This document shows positions 3,979-5,976 of a stretch of 5,976 bases of DNA, piece by piece. Each line of letters begins with the position of its first letter. The stretch's first letter is position 1. The stretch is from Candidatus Colwelliibacteriota bacterium. GTDB taxonomy: Bacteria > Patescibacteriota > Minisyncoccia > UBA6257 > Colwellbacteraceae. Location of the stretch: positions 1 to 5,976 of the forward strand of contig JAQTRD010000031.1 of assembly GCA_028711965.1 (NCBI GenBank). Direction: 5' to 3'. The notes beneath the pieces are model-generated. The model was given only the letters and a program-made list of their open reading frames with translations, had not been told where the DNA came from and searched no databases. Made by a program: the position numbers and the translations under genes.

Positions 3979-5976
3979 ATGGACGAATACTATACGTGTC
4001 CGATGCACCCGAATATCAAGAAAAATAAGCCCGGAAAATGTCCGGTATGCGGGATGACCCTTATTTCCGCGGATAAACACAAGGATGACTTTTCTAAGAT
4101 GAGTCATATGGATCACGAGGCTGCTATGACAAGTCCGCAGATGGCAAAGATAATGGAAAGAGATATGCGTTCTCGCTTCTTGATTTCTTTTTTCTTATCC
4201 ATTCCAATCATTCTCTATTCGCCGGTCGGCGCCAATATTTTCGGCCTTTCTCTACCTACACCGATCCCCGTTAACTGGCTTCTTTTCATTCTTGCGACTC
4301 CGATTGTTTTTTGGACGGGATCAATATTCATTACGGGAGCGTACCATTCTCTAAGAAGCAAGAAGCTTAATATGTCAGTTTTGATTTCAACCGGCGTTTT
4401 AGCGGCATATCTCTTCAGTGTATATTTGACTGTTATTGCTGCTAACGAAACTTTTTATGAAGCGGCAGCTCTTCTTGTGACGTTTGTTTTATTCGGCCAC
4501 TGGATGGAGATGAAGTCTCGCAAGGGGACGTCAGATGCTTTACGGGCGCTTTTTGACCTTGTTCCGCCGATGGCTAACGTCGTTCGTGGCGGTCAAGAAG
4601 TTGCCGTGCCGGCGGCGGAAGTCGTCGTCGGCGATATTGTTATTCTTCGCCCGGGAGACAAAGTTCCTGTTGATGGCGAGATAACGGAAGGAGAAACGGC
4701 CATCGATGAATCGCTTGTAACCGGGGAATCCATTCCAGTTGCTAAAAAAACAGGGGATGAAGTCATAGGCGGTTCGATTAATCAATCTGGATCGGTTAAG
4801 TTCAAAGCGACAAAAGTGGGGAGAGACACGGCGCTTGCGCAAATAATAAGGATGGTAGAAGTCGCGCAAAATTCCAAGGCTCCCGGTCAGAGAATTGCCG
4901 ACAAAGCGGCTGCTTGGCTCGTAATTCTTGCGGTATCTTCCGGTGTTGCCACTTTTCTTATTTGGTATTTCGCGGGTGGAGCAACGGCTCTTACAGCTCT
5001 GACGTTTGCGATTTCCGCGGTTGTAATTGCCTGTCCAGATGCTCTAGGACTTGCAACTCCAACTGCGGTTGCCGTCGGTACAGGTATCGGAGCAAGGCAT
5101 AACATTCTCATAAAGGATGCGACAACTTTAGAGGAGACATCAAAAATAGAAGCAATTGTTCTAGATAAGACGGGTACGCTTACTGAAGGAAAACCAAAAG
5201 TAACAGATGTTTTTGCGGCTGACGGTTTTTCAGAGGATGATATTTTGCGATTATCGGCGGCGGCGGAATTGAGATCGGGACACCCTTTAAGCAAGGCTGT
5301 CATTGAGGAGGCTCAAAAAAGAAACATTGAGATTCCCGATATAATTGAAGGATTTAGATCTTTTTCCGGAATGGGCGTCTATGCCGCGATAGAGAATAAA
5401 CGAGTGGCGGTTGGCACGGAAAAGATGATGAATGATCAAGGTATAGGCATTTCTCTTTTACAGACGGAGATGAGCCGTTTTTTAAATGAAGGAAAAACGC
5501 TGATGATTGTTTCAATAGACGGCAAAGCAGCAGGCGTGATATCCGCTCAAGATCCAGTAAGGGCGACCGCAAAAGAAACTGTTGGCAAGCTGAAGGAGTT
5601 GAATATAGAGGTAGTGATGCTTACAGGGGACAATAAAAAGACAGCCGAAGTCGTTGCCGGGGAAATTGGTATCGACAGATTCTTTGCCGAAGTTATGCCA
5701 GCTGACAAAGCGGGCTATATTAAGAAGCTTCAAGAGGAAAAAAAATTTACGGCTATGGTTGGAGATGGTGTAAACGATGCTCCGGCACTTGCTCAGGCTG
5801 ATATTGGTATTGCTATCGGCGCCGGAACGGATGTAGCAATAGAAACCGCCAATATAGTACTTACTAAGTCCGATCCATATGACATTGTCCGATCAATAAT
5901 ATTGAGCAAAGCAACTGTTGTTAAGATGAAGCAAAATCTTTTTTGGGCTGCAATATACAACGTGCTCGCGATTCCA
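3979..5976 (+). CDS. P1B-type heavy-metal (probably copper) ATPase with N-terminal metal-binding domain and CPD motif (3' truncated)
   Basis: An ATP-driven metal exporter; 666 codons are visible and the frame runs off the right edge, lacking the last helices. Residues 4-28 form a small heavy-metal-binding domain (YTCPMHP and PGKCPVCGM; C7, C21, C24), followed by a Met/His-rich stretch (about 34-50). Helices lie near 67-84, 100-120, 131-153 and 159-178 (GHWMEM, CopB-like). Actuator TGES is at 248-251, helix 5 near 313-333. The helix-6 transport motif is C352-P353-D354, where CopA has CPC and CopB has CPH. Then come phosphorylated D396 in DKTGT, the nucleotide-domain H435-P436 pair in SGHPL, TGDN at 549-552 and GDGVNDAPAL at 595-604. 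The catalytic core is intact. ATG 3979 follows the msrBA stop with no gap and no Shine-Dalgarno site. Copper is the likeliest substrate from the N-terminal domain and context, but CPD leaves this open. Confidence 0.93.
   Translation, partial: MDEYYTCPMHPNIKKNKPGKCPVCGMTLISADKHKDDFSKMSHMDHEAAMTSPQMAKIMERDMRSRFLISFFLSIPIILYSPVGANIFGLSLPTPIPVNWLLFILATPIVFWTGSIFITGAYHSLRSKKLNMSVLISTGVLAAYLFSVYLTVIAANETFYEAAALLVTFVLFGHWMEMKSRKGTSDALRALFDLVPPMANVVRGGQEVAVPAAEVVVGDIVILRPGDKVPVDGEITEGETAIDESLVTGESIPVAKKTGDEVIGGSINQSGSVKFKATKVGRDTALAQIIRMVEVAQNSKAPGQRIADKAAAWLVILAVSSGVATFLIWYFAGGATALTALTFAISAVVIACPDALGLATPTAVAVGTGIGARHNILIKDATTLEETSKIEAIVLDKTGTLTEGKPKVTDVFAADGFSEDDILRLSAAAELRSGHPLSKAVIEEAQKRNIEIPDIIEGFRSFSGMGVYAAIENKRVAVGTEKMMNDQGIGISLLQTEMSRFLNEGKTLMIVSIDGKAAGVISAQDPVRATAKETVGKLKELNIEVVMLTGDNKKTAEVVAGEIGIDRFFAEVMPADKAGYIKKLQEEKKFTAMVGDGVNDAPALAQADIGIAIGAGTDVAIETANIVLTKSDPYDIVRSIILSKATVVKMKQNLFWAAIYNVLAIP

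Noticed and set aside
3754..4116. 120-codon minus-strand open frame across the msrBA/ATPase junction
   Set aside because: Both forward genes are clearly real and conserved here; the antisense translation matches nothing recognisable.
4887..5303. 138-codon open frame on the minus strand inside the ATPase gene
   Set aside because: It lies opposite highly conserved ATPase motifs (CPD, DKTGT); its Ala/Val/Ser-rich translation is what the complement of that coding sequence produces, and it has no family resemblance or start signal.

Overview
The window is a bacterial chromosome fragment with six genes or gene pieces, all on the + strand and closely packed. There are no RNA genes, mobile elements or CRISPR arrays. 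TGA ends the first gene at the expected end of a cupredoxin fold, so it reads as a normal stop. Short intergenic gaps, mostly absent Shine-Dalgarno sites, extended -10 promoters close to start codons, and a PQQ-type sugar dehydrogenase with a cupredoxin tail together suggest an uncultured small-genome bacterium, perhaps Patescibacteria/CPR. That placement is inference from gene style only; no marker gene is present.

Layout: (1) 2-631, the 3' end of a soluble sugar dehydrogenase-like beta-propeller fused to an amicyanin-like type 1 copper domain. (2) 728-922, a small DUF378-type membrane protein behind an extended -10 promoter. (3) 923-1028, a GC-rich intergenic stretch with one long hairpin and two mutually exclusive hairpins. 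(4) 1029-1526, a short VIT1/CCC1-family iron/manganese transporter. (5) 1619-2671, a complete class II dihydroorotase (PyrC) with the only strong Shine-Dalgarno site here and a terminator that contains its stop codon. (6) From an extended -10 promoter at 2696-2704, a tight three-gene unit: a four-helix membrane protein (2714-3070), a fused methionine sulfoxide reductase B-A (3073-3978), and a P1B heavy-metal ATPase (3979 to beyond the right edge) with an N-terminal metal-binding domain and an unusual Cys-Pro-Asp transport motif.

Theme: apart from PyrC, the recognisable genes concern transition metals and oxidation: a copper-protein fusion, an Fe/Mn transporter, methionine sulfoxide repair and a probable copper exporter. 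The last operon is best read as a copper/oxidative stress module. I see no wholly new system. The most interesting points are the CPD-type ATPase coupled to MsrBA and an unknown membrane protein, the dehydrogenase-amicyanin fusion, the near-leaderless operon start, and the alternative hairpins ahead of the VIT gene.
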